DNA from: Neelides folsomi
Taxonomy: Eukaryota > Arthropoda > Collembola > Neelipleona > Neelidae
Assembly: GCA_034687125.1 (NCBI GenBank)
Contig: JAQGBZ010000153.1
Span: 1-64,000 of the forward strand
Length of the DNA stretch: 64,000 bases
Direction: 5' to 3'
Part shown: one piece after another, positions 52,843-64,000 of the stretch
How the letters are laid out: each line of letters begins with the position of its first letter
Position numbering within the stretch: position 1 is the first letter of the stretch
Notes under the pieces: generated by a model
Seen by the model: only the letters and a program-made list of their open reading frames with translations
Database searches by the model: none
Told to the model about the DNA's origin: nothing
Program-made: the position numbers and the translations under genes

Positions 52843-54297
52843 ATGAAATATCAAAATATATTTAAACAATTTCTAATTTTCTCTCAAATTGTAGGTTGTT
52901 TTCCATTAACTATAAAACAACACTACGGCCAATGGTCAAATTTTCCAATTAAAGCTTTGCTTTTTTCTCATAATATAATTATTTTATTTTTAATTTTGCT
53001 CTTAAATTTTGAATATTCGATTGGAGGGTTAAATAATTCTATAACAGTTGAATTAGCATGGCGTGGGTCGACAATTGTCGCATATTTTATTTCGTCTTTG
53101 TCTGGAATCGTTTCTCTTATTTTAGCATCAAGAACGCGAACCCTTTTAATAGAAATGCATTCTTACCAACAAATGCATTTAACGCTTGATCAACAACCAT
53201 CTAAAAAAATTAAGATTTTTTTCATAATTTCAACCATAATTTTCCTTCTTCATGTAGTTAATATTTTAAATTCAAATTGGACTTACTTTTTAAATAACAC
53301 GAATTTTGCTGGCGGATTTATCATATTCAATTTTCTCACATCAAATCCTCAAGTCATTGCTTTTTGCACATATTTATCCGAATTAATTCAAATTTTGATT
53401 GATTATCGTCTTTTTCTATTGACAATAATATTTATTTCATTTGTAAATGACTCTTACGATTTTTTCATCGACGACTTAACTAAAATGCTTTTCAATGAAA
53501 AGAGTTTTAAAAAATGTAAAAACATCAAAATGAATTTAAGTGGACATTTGATTCCTGAAAAAACATTAATAAAAGATGGATCTTTTATGTCATGTCGCTG
53601 GAAAAAAATAAAAAATATTTATGAAAAAGCCAATTTTATAATTGGATCTCAATTGCTGTACATTCTCCCTTCTTCAATATTCATTATTGTTATGAGGAGT
53701 TGTACAATCTTAATTCCAGATGTCTCAGGAGATTGGAATTATATCAGCAGGAGTTCTTCTGTAATAACTGGGTTTCATTATATTATAAGGGTTGTCATCT
53801 TTGTTGAACTTGGACATTACTTTCAAGCAAGGGTGAGTTACATACATTACATTAAATAAAATGACAATGATAATTTACATAGTTATTAATTATTTAATTA
53901 TCCAGGTGAAAGCTTGCAAAATAAAATCTAAAGCTTGCATCTTAAAAATAATAAGCAAAATGAAAAACAATAAAAATGATGAATTTAAATCTTTGGGAAG
54001 AATCAAAGTAATTTTTGATTTGCCTTTGGAAATTTCAGCATGTAGATTTTTTACAATAAATCGAAGTATGATTTCATCGGTAATGAAAAATTGCTTCAAG
54101 ATCATATCATGTTTTAAGTAAAATATTTTTTGACATTTTAGATCATTGCAACCACTTTAACATATCTGATTATAATGCTTCAGCTTTTTTATTCTACAAC
54201 TCTTACGACAAACGCACTTAATACAAATTCAACAATTGAAAATGATGAAAACTGTCAAAACATTGTAAATAATTCAACGTTATCTATTATTCATTGA
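52843..54297 (+). CDS. gustatory receptor family seven-helix chemoreceptor
   Basis: Family role: insect gustatory receptors are ligand-gated channels in sensory neuron membranes with an intracellular N-terminus. Three exons (52843-53832, 53906-54079, 54142-54297) join in phase 0 to 439 aa, a normal Gr length. Several hydrophobic helices are visible, e.g. SHNIIILFLILLLNF, FFIISTIIFLLHVVNIL and LLYILPSSIFIIVM. The end of exon 2 and start of exon 3 give the family signature: RFFTINRSMISSV, then a final helix with T395-Y396, five hydrophobic residues and Q402-L403. This is the TYhhhhhQF motif with F replaced by L. The phase-0 introns near the 3' end are typical of Gr genes. The ligand is unknown. 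A 30-residue Asn/Thr-rich tail after the motif is longer than usual. It is a single copy here. Confidence 0.82.
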
Positions 54298-54657
54298 ACC
54301 AACTAGACTTTATGTAATCTACCGATATTTTATAAAAACTTGAATACTATATTCTTTTTATTAAAATGTGAAAGGTATATCTTTTATAAATAGTATAATA
54401 TGCTAAATCATTCACATATTATATAACATGGATATTAAGTTTCTAAAATGTTATATTTACAGTGCAATAATTAATGTTATGTGCTTATCGTATTGGTGAT
54501 GGCTATAAGATCAATACTTTGTGTAATTATAAAATGAAAGTATTTTCCAAATGATCATGATTTTTAATTTATTTTCATGTTTAATTTCCAGTTGTATTTA
54601 TAGAAAATTTACTTGAGTAATATTTATAATGAAGATTTCAAGTAATGAAATAATAAA
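54298..54657. other. intergenic, converging 3' flanks
   Basis: About 360 bp of AT-rich sequence between the stop codons of the receptor and the charged protein. Nothing else was seen. Confidence 0.5.
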
Positions 54658-55836
54658 TCAGATCAATGTAAAATTAAGTCGAACTTTTTCATCCGCTTCC
54701 TTGCATTGCTTATCATTGTCATCAAAAGTGTATCGACCCTTAAGAATCTTAAAAGCTTTCTTTGCACTCCGATCAAATGCCTTTGCTCCCGCAATAGCTA
54801 ATGGATCCAATTCCCCATCGCCTCCATAACCCAATTTATTGATGTCGCATGAAAAAATGATATTTTCAAGATGCCAAACATTCACTCGATTCAAATGACA
54901 CCCGGCTTTCAGAATCACTTCGGCTCCTTTCTTTCTGAGTAATCCTTAAATAAATAAAATATTATTTAAAAAGCACTTTAAGAATTTAAAATTTTTACCA
55001 AATGTCTTTACCTTACAATTTATTATAAAGTTAATATCATAATTGTGATTTAAATCATTACTGCTTATTCCTTGGAGTCGACATGTCCGATAATCAAGAA
55101 TTCCCATTACCGTATAAGGCCCAAACTCAATTATGACATTTCTGGGAAGAAGGAAGAAAATCTGTTCTCGGTTTTCTTTACAAAAATTTTCGCAATATTG
55201 TTTAGTTGGGAATTGATAAGAAAAATCGTCGTATTTGTCAGTGTGGAATTTCACATGTGTCCAATCAGTTTTAGTCTTCTTTTTCTTTTTAGGGTCAGGT
55301 TTATGATGGTGATGATGATGAAGCTTTTTCTCATATTCCATTTTCAAAGTCAAGATTTTTTCCAAATCCATTGCATAAAAATTATGATCGTCCGATTGTT
55401 GCTTCATTTTGTGTTCATATTCAAGGAGGAATTCTTTGGTGTCTTCTTTGTCATATTTGAGCAATTGTTTCAAATTGGTAAGTTTGCGATTTTCTTCGTC
55501 GGTTTCTCCACCGTCTTCTCCTTCTCGGCTCTTCACAAGTCTTGAAATGTGTTCCCTTCTCTTCTTTGACTTTGATCTTTTAATGACGCTTTCTTCAGGT
55601 GCAACTGATGGAGTTGGTTGGACTTCTGGGGCTATGACCTTCATCTCTGACTCTAGCCCAGGTTGACCTTTTTTAAAAAGCGTTTGTATTTCGTAGGAAT
55701 CCTCATTGTGAGGAGGCAATAGATCTTGTTGAGCTGGTTGCAAAACAATGATTTGATCGACATTCTTAAAGGGGGTGATGAAACTAAAATCTATTGGAAT
55801 TTGAGTTATCTCGGGTTCTGCATCATCGTTATTCAT
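54658..55836 (-). CDS. unrecognised charged protein with poly-His and Lys-rich block
   Basis: I do not recognise this family. Exon 1 starts at 55836 (MNNDDAEPEITQIPIDFSF) and exon 2 spans 54658-54944. The donor is ambiguous: ending exon 1 at 55062 (A/GTAATG) gives 353 aa, and at 54999 (G/GTAAAA) 374 aa. The obvious GTAAGG near 55018 would create a stop. The N-terminal half is acidic and disordered with a basic patch (KRSKSKKRREHISRLVKSRE). It is followed by a coiled-coil-like stretch, six consecutive histidines and a poly-Lys run. The second half looks folded (FPTKQYCENFCKENREQIFF; GPYTVMGILDYRTCRLQG; WHLENIIFSCDINKLGYGGD). No signal peptide or membrane helix is seen. Nuclear or chromatin-associated is one guess. 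Confidence 0.6.
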
Positions 55837-56921
55837 GGCTCTAATAAAACCGGTTAAAAAGTTAAAACCCTCTTATATTTATAACAATTTTGTAAATTAT
55901 GATTTTATGATGCTTCAACAGCACAGCATTCAACAGCACAATTTGCTGTTGAATAGAATAAATAAATTTTATAAAAATAAAAACAAACATACAATAATCA
56001 TTGTTAGATAATGTATGTTTCAATGTCTACTAAATTTTTTATTAATTTTAATCTTAAGCTTACAAAATTAACTTTAACCATGATAGGTTGATTAATGTTA
56101 GTAAAGACCAAGATGTGTCTTTAAATAAATTTAAGATCATGCAAATGTTGAATTTAAATATAAAATCGGAGTCAACTTAAAATCCATTTAATCAGAATCG
56201 AAAGAATTCAAATCACCCGTTAACAATTTCTCTTCCACAACAGCTGATAAGAGAAAACAGTTCTCCCCGCATTACAACATTTTGTGTACAATTAATATTT
56301 ATTTGTATCTTTACAATATGTATTTACATTAGAACACAAAAGTAAAATATTCATAATACTTATTACAGGATGTCAACATCATTTAAGTATAATGTGTTTA
56401 AAATGAAAAGTCAATGGACTTTCACTGTTTATTAATTTAAACATAATAATCTGTATTCTCTCAGCAATTGTCATTCCATTTGAAATGAATGGCTATTTCA
56501 GCAAGGTCCTAACAGAATACAAGGGAATAAAGAGGGCAAAAATACATTTTTGCAAATAGCTATTCTTGATAAATGAAAGAATTCCCCTCATGTCCGTTAC
56601 AATCATTGAGAACAGAGGGAAATACATTTAAAGAGAAATCTACTCTGCCAAGTTTGCCCTGACTCCTCGTCTCAATCTAGTAACTATTACAGACTTCACG
56701 CCTTATTTTTCTTTGAGAAGGAGAGAAGAAGCGAAAAAAGAAGAAGAAAAAATAGCGTCGATACGGTGATTTGAGTGAGTGATGATGATGAGTCTCTCTC
56801 TTGCTGTTAAATTGACTTCCTTCGGTTTATAGGGAAAGATTGCAAAGTTTCTCCGTTTCATTATTATTAGGGGATGGATGAACTGGCGGTGGGCCAAAGA
56901 GACTCTCCGGCACTTCCCAAT
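55837..56921. other. intergenic, includes troponin C 3' untranslated region
   Basis: About 1.1 kb. The right end just below the troponin C stop at 56922 is its 3' untranslated region. No separate gene or repeat was identified. Confidence 0.5.
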
Positions 56922-59109
56922 CTATTCGCCCGTCATCATCTCCATGAACTCTGCAAAAATGGGGATTTGAAACAGATTGAAATTCTTGTAAAATATCCCT
57001 TAAAACCAACACAATCAAACCCACACTTTGCCCTCAAAATGCCTCAAATCCAATCTTATTTAAAGTAGAAGAGTATTAGAAAATTTAAATGTATTTATAT
57101 GAGCATGATGGTGCTCCCAGAGAATTTAAATTAAATTCTTTGATAATAATTAAAGAACCACTTTTGAATCGTCCCATGTGGTCTCATTTAAAAAGCTGAG
57201 TTAGGAATTAAACGGAGAATTAAGCGGGAATAACTACATACATGCAGTTAAGAGTAAGACATGAGGTTTTTTAAGTAAATTCTTCGTGGTAAACTCACCG
57301 TCAAAGTCGACGGTTCCTGAACCATCTGTGTCAATCTCTTCAATGATTCCGTCCAAGTCACTTGGCCCTAACTTGTCATCCAAAGCGGCAAGGATTTCTC
57401 TCAGTGTCCCCGTCGTAATGTAACCGTTCCCTGAAGGAGATTCGTCACAATCTCACAATGAGACAGTTTTGATCTTTTGATATCGCATTATTTTTACCTT
57501 CTCGGTCGTAAAGTCTGAAGGCTTCTTTCAATTCCTCTTGCATGGCCTCAGCATCTTCATCTTCAAGAAAATGTCCAGCAATGTTTTGAAAGGCGTCAAA
57601 GTTCAATTTTCCAGTTCCTGACAAAAAATTCTTATAAGAATTAAAAGAATTTATATTACAAGTTTCTCATCGATGAGAAGAATTCTCTTACTAAAAAATG
57701 CTAACTTTAATAGTAAATATTGGTATGTATCTGTAAATACAGTAAATACATTAGCATTTGGAGCCATCATATGCCATGGTTAATTCCTAAATTGAATCCA
57801 CGTGGATTGGACATGGTCTCATTTTGAATTAGCCAAATGTGGGGCTTGGGAGTAAAAAAGATGAAAAGTTGTGTGTAAATAGAAAAGTGTTTTTTGAAAG
57901 GAGAAGAACCAAGGGCGAGAAGAGATAATTGCCGGGAGGAGTGTTCTACCTCATCTTAATGGAAACGGCTCATGAATATAGTTTTCAATATTGAGGTCTT
58001 CTGGGCCCCGGCCAGGATTATTTTTTATTCCCACACTAAAAGGTATTTTATGACGAATGGGCGCTGTGTGGAGAAAGGAGCAGAGTCGGGACGGCCGGAA
58101 TGCCCAAGTGACACTTTGTGGCGCCAATGCCAATTGGCTCATCTTGAGACTACTACTGTGAGATTTTCATACATTCACCACCCATCACATTCCATGGGGA
58201 TTCAGAGGCTCCGAGGGCGGTCCTCTCTACCATTTATAATCTTGTTTACTTTTTAACTCTTTGGAATTTTACCTTCTGGGTCGTTATCGGCAATGAGGGC
58301 TTGAAGCTCGTCTTCGTCGAATTGGGACCCGATTGTGTTGAGGATTGTTGAGATCTTTACAGATTCAATGAAGCCTGTCTTTCCTTGGTCGAACATTTGG
58401 AAGGCCTTCCTCATCACTATTAAAAAGTATTAAGATCATTACTTTATAGTTATGAAACGTTCATTATGCATTTCAACACGTCATGATTTGAAAAGAATAT
58501 TGAATCAAGTTGTACTATAAATATTGAAAATAATTAAAATGATCACTTACTCGCTGCTTTCTCGTCGTCCGCCTGAAATAAAAATCAATTTTTAATACTT
58601 TGAATTAGTTAATTATGTTGAACTCTCTTGTATACGATACATACAACGTGTAATATACTTTTGGGAAATTATATGATACAACGGAAAATGATATAAAATA
58701 TAAGAATATGGCTTATTTTAATTATTTGTTAGTCAAACATGCAAATACTTCTTGATAAAATCAATCTCAACACAATTCAAAAGAACAATCATGTATTGAA
58801 GGAAATAAAAAAATCATTAGAAAGCTTATTCTTTAGAATAAAATAATTAACGGTTAAATTATCCAAACCCACCCATGTTAATCTGAAGTGAGTGTGAGTT
58901 TGCAAAGACATGTAAAGAAACCAAAAATTAAGTTATGGATAAATTAAAACTAAAAATTTTTATAACTTTAGTTAATGAGAAATGGATAAATCATAACCTT
59001 TTGTATTTTATCCAATTTTATCATTATAATAAAAAAAACTAAATCATTTAAAGATCGGATTCAAAGAAGAGAAAGATCATAAAAAATAAGAAAATGTTGT
59101 TTTTACCAT
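56922..59109 (-). CDS. TnC: troponin C
   Basis: Troponin C is the calcium sensor of the muscle thin filament, binding troponin I and T. Six coding exons (59107-59109, 58551-58572, 58273-58416, 57498-57617, 57299-57430, 56922-56950) give 149 aa, the family norm. The first coding exon contains only the ATG. The four EF loops are [12 protein letters not shown] (site I, degenerate), DNDPEGTGKLNF (II, modified), [12 protein letters not shown] (III, final acidic residue lost) and [12 protein letters not shown] (IV, canonical). The end EFMEMMTGE is typical of arthropod TnC. A non-coding first exon probably lies at about 60.6 kb: a GTAAGT donor at 60565 faces an acceptor after which 59147 starts. Intron 57618-58272 has a GC-rich block that may be an enhancer. 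Confidence 0.93.
57860..58250. promoter_or_regulatory. GC-richer block in a troponin C intron, candidate muscle enhancer
   Basis: Within the intron 57618-58272, base composition rises sharply above the AT-rich surroundings. The block has an A/T-rich MEF2-like site (TTATTTTTTATT, about 58019-58030) and an E-box CAATTG (about 58131-58136). Insect troponin genes are known to carry intronic muscle enhancers. The assignment is inference from composition and short motifs. Confidence 0.35.
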
Positions 59110-59147
59110 GTTGAAGTTGAGAAGAGAGAATTGGAAGAGGAAGAAAG

Positions 59148-61453
59148 CTTGAGAGGAGAAAGAAAAGAGTGCGAGTCTCAGCAGAGAGCCAAAGACGGGC
59201 GGGGTGGGTGAAAGGGCGGGTTTGAGAAATCTCCCTCTTGGCCCTCCACTTCCCCTCTTAAACTCAAATGTGACTACGAATAGTCATACAACCCGTAAAA
59301 GCGAACATTTGTACTTGTACAAGCTTACATTTATTATTAGTATACTTTTTCATTTGTATTGGGTCGCATCTGACTGACTCGGAGCAGCAGGACTTTGAAT
59401 CTTTGGATCTTCAAAAGATGGTCCTTTACTCGTTTTTTGGAACGGACTCATAATACAAGCTCATATTATACACTGTACATGTAGTGTACATTATTTTTAG
59501 GTGGTACTTATGTATATATTAGATATAAGTATGATCTCCATTTTTCCATCTCAAGACGGTTCGGTTTTAATGAGTGGTGAAAATAGGTTCTTCCAGCTAT
59601 TCTTAGGCCTCCCTGGGTGACGGTGGCACTTTTGGCACCTTCGATCTGCAGAATCTCTATAATAGAAATGTCATGTGTGTATGATACATTTCCTCAACTT
59701 CCTCTCCGCCACGGAGCGTATAGGTAGCTTCTAATCTCTGGCAGCTCATTAGGATTCAAACAAGGCTGGGCTCAACCCACTCTCACCTCATTTTGATCAT
59801 TTCTCATCTAATCCCTGATCCCTTCATGTACATCTTGTACTCTTACAGTTATATATTTCCTATACCTTAGGAAAGAGATTCGACGAAGGAGATTCCTCTA
59901 AAAAATCCGACATTTCGGCGATGAATGGGAAAGCTGAAGAAGGAATTTAATTCCTGTCATTTTTTCTCTCCCCATTCCACATTCTTTTGATGGAGGTCTT
60001 CATTTATTACTCTCGGCATTTCGCGTGTGCCGGCAAGAAAGTATGTGGTGGAGACGGTGGCGAAGAGGAGATAACTCAACATGTCAAATCAATGCCAGGA
60101 GGTGATCAAAGGGAAACTACTTGTTTAGTCTTTAAAATTTGACTTGATTGGAAGTAGGGGAAGATTTACGTTCCTCAGCCTGCTGACTGAAATTCCACTT
60201 TGGCTCCCAAATTATTTTAAAAATGCTATTAAAAGATTAAAGACCCATTTGAATTTTAAAGACCATGAGGTAATGGGATGCGGTGGATAAATGTAATGTG
60301 GAAGGAATCCTCAAGAGTCTCAATTCCAAATCCCATCAACTCCTCAATGAAACCGGAGAAGACACGAACCCTCCGACCCTACCGAAGACAATGTTTAAAT
60401 ATTTGAATTATTCATTTAGAAAAAATTCCTGTTTAGAAATTTTATCTTTTTGATTCTTCGCAAATATCAAATCCTTTAACCATTACGATTACTTTACTAT
60501 TTAATACAGTTGTACAGTAATACTGTGAGTAATACATTGAGGGATTTTAGCATGCAAATACTTACATTTGTCGTCCAAGAACCTTCGACCAGAGCTGAGG
60601 GTGCCAAGAAGCGAGAATAGAAACACATCCATTCCCAATATTAATTTTAAGCTCTCCATTCTTCCCCATTGTATCATGTGTATTTGTCTTATTAACAGAG
60701 ACGTAATCTCGCAATGTGTGCGATTCTGGCTTATTCTCTTTTGTTGGGTTTTACGCTTTCAATGTAGGATTTCCTTGAGCTTGAGGCTTTGTGTTCCAAT
60801 GAAGCGAGTTCATTTTCTTTAGTCGATACTCATCTTCATGGTTCTTTACCCAATGCATCTCCAATCCCGACAAACATATTTGCATTTTGGCACTGCTTGC
60901 GAAAATTCCAATATACACTTTTGGATATGAGCCTTCTCGCAGTCTTTCGCCTACTTTGTTTATTTAAAGATGTTCAAATGCAAATTTTATATCTCTCGCG
61001 AGAGAACAATCTCCCTTTTGAGGAAAGATGAATGGGCTTTTAAGGTTGAGCAAATTAGTGCTCAGATGAACAACTACCCGTTAAAGCATGTTTAACCAGA
61101 GGCATTCACATGAATTTGATGGTGAAAAGATACTGCGTACAAATCTACTAATTACCGGCTAATTATAAAGAACGCAATTATTCCTTCTCAATGAATTAAA
61201 CAAATTAGTCACAATCTTCATACAAGAATGTTTATATTGTTTGTAAATAAACATAAACTGTATAACTGATAATCGTATATAATTCGGATTTAAATTTTTC
61301 GCACAGTTAAAATAATAAATTTACTCTGACTGAAAATTGAAACCATATAACCCCTTTGCCCAAGCCCTTTGCCAAAGATATTTTAATCCGCGTATCTATT
61401 CTTGGATAAAATAATAAAATGTTGAAAAATGTTGAAATTAAAAGTACCAATAA
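59148..61453. other. troponin C upstream region and TGT 3' flank
   Basis: About 2.3 kb, patchily GC-rich (59150-59260, 59560-60370, 60566-61030). A strong minus-strand donor GTAAGT sits at 60565-60560, so 60566 upward is probably a non-coding first exon of troponin C. ORFs on the plus strand over 60568-61031 show no recognisable protein and are judged accidental. The right end includes the 3' untranslated region of the transglycosylase gene. Confidence 0.45.
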
Positions 61454-63278
<1,825 letters not shown>

Positions 63279-64000
63279 CGTTAATTCTAATGTAGAATTA
63301 TGTTTATAGCTATCAGCAAAATAATAACGTTGCTAAAAAGTTAAAAAGAGAATGGTAAAAATTAACTTTATTATTATAAATCTTGTAAAGTTTAGGAATT
63401 ATTTCAATTTATATTTTATATAAATGTTAAACTTACAAATTACAAATCAAAGAATTGATGTGTCTAAAATTAAAATTAATCGATAGTGTTCATATTTGTA
63501 TTTAAATTATTATAATTATTAAGAACAAAAGAAGGAAAACCATTATCTAAGATAATAAGTATATTTTATATTCGATTGATATTTTTTTAAATATTCAAAA
63601 CATTAAAACTAAAGATTTATTTTATTAGAGGAAAAGGGAAAAAGAGTGAAAATAAAATGTGAATGCACGTTTGGTTTAGAATACGAATTCTTCACATGGT
63701 TTAGTCATAGGTAAACTTCTGTCAAGAAAAGCACGTGCGGACAATAAGATGCGAATGTAAAAAGTGAATGGCAGGAAAAGTTGTCGGTGAAAGAAAGTGA
63801 TAGCAATTTGCAATAATCTTGCCGAACGAACAGATTGTTCCAAAGGAAAGGTAAATTAAAACATTTAATCATATTTACAACAATATAAGACCTTCTTTTT
63901 AAATAAATTCTTTAATTTACGGCTATAGCTTTGTAGATTTCAGGCATCAATTGCACACAACACTGCAAGTATTTTACCTGTTCGCTAATTTGGTTTACAA
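63279..64000. other. TGT upstream region
   Basis: About 720 bp to the window edge. It must include the TGT promoter. A GGAAAG/GTAAAT sequence near 63850 looks like a plus-strand splice donor and could belong to a divergent gene that continues outside. No coding exon can be supported. Confidence 0.45.

Noticed and set aside
55072-55545. Plus-strand ORF of 157 codons opposite the charged protein
   Set aside because: It is the antisense of a splice-linked minus-strand gene and reads as Phe-rich low-complexity sequence.
60568-61031. Plus-strand ORFs upstream of troponin C
   Set aside because: No recognisable protein; the same stretch ends in a strong minus-strand splice donor and fits a non-coding exon better.

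Overview
The window is an AT-rich, intron-dense piece of an arthropod nuclear genome, most probably an insect or other hexapod. Three things point there: short GT-AG introns in nearly every gene, a gustatory-receptor-type seven-helix protein ending in a TYhhhhhQ-like motif, and a secreted chitin-binding protein with YLPP/YGPP cuticle repeats beside an arthropod-type troponin C. No bacterial operon, CRISPR array, tRNA or rRNA gene was seen. Gene models were built by hand from splice signals and reading-frame continuity. Nearly every junction listed closes in frame, but no transcript data were available.

Layout, left to right: 3' part of a Golgi-type GH38 alpha-mannosidase II (+, to 3502); mARC/MOSC molybdenum amidoxime reductase (-, 3711-5212); decayed mariner/Tc1-like element with >100-bp inverted repeats (6284-6846); SDR16C-type retinol/short-chain dehydrogenase (-, 7095-8564); THEM6-like hotdog protein (-, 10067-11099); an unrecognised 72-aa microprotein in five tiny exons (+, 11310-11769); TSC1/hamartin (-, 12180-16645); a TA-flanked MITE (17289-17715); KDM3-type JmjC histone demethylase (-, 18108-20906); Tim9 (+, 21458-21736) and WDR3/Utp12 (+, 21863-25265); a 942-aa CBM14 protein with resilin-like repeats spread over 9.2 kb (-, 26689-35927).

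A long gene-poor stretch follows (about 36-43.7 kb). Then come TBC1D9 (-, 43689-49105) with a 450-bp MITE in an intron; a VAMP4-like R-SNARE (+, 51173-51987); a gustatory receptor (+, 52843-54297); an unrecognised charged protein (-, 54658-55836); troponin C (-, 56922-59109, probable upstream non-coding exon at about 60.6 kb); and the catalytic subunit of queuine tRNA-guanine transglycosylase (-, 61454-63278).

Most genes are unrelated housekeeping genes: ribosome assembly (WDR3), mitochondrial import (Tim9), TOR signalling (TSC1), chromatin (KDM3), vesicle traffic (TBC1D9, VAMP4), tRNA modification (TGT). They share no pathway. Linkage is visible only as compact spacing: KDM3 and Tim9 are divergent over 551 bp, Tim9 and WDR3 are 126 bp apart, and THEM6 and the microprotein are divergent with 210 bp between start codons. 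The most novel items are the five-exon microprotein, the CBM14/resilin-like chimera, the unrecognised protein at 55 kb, and three inverted-repeat mobile elements.
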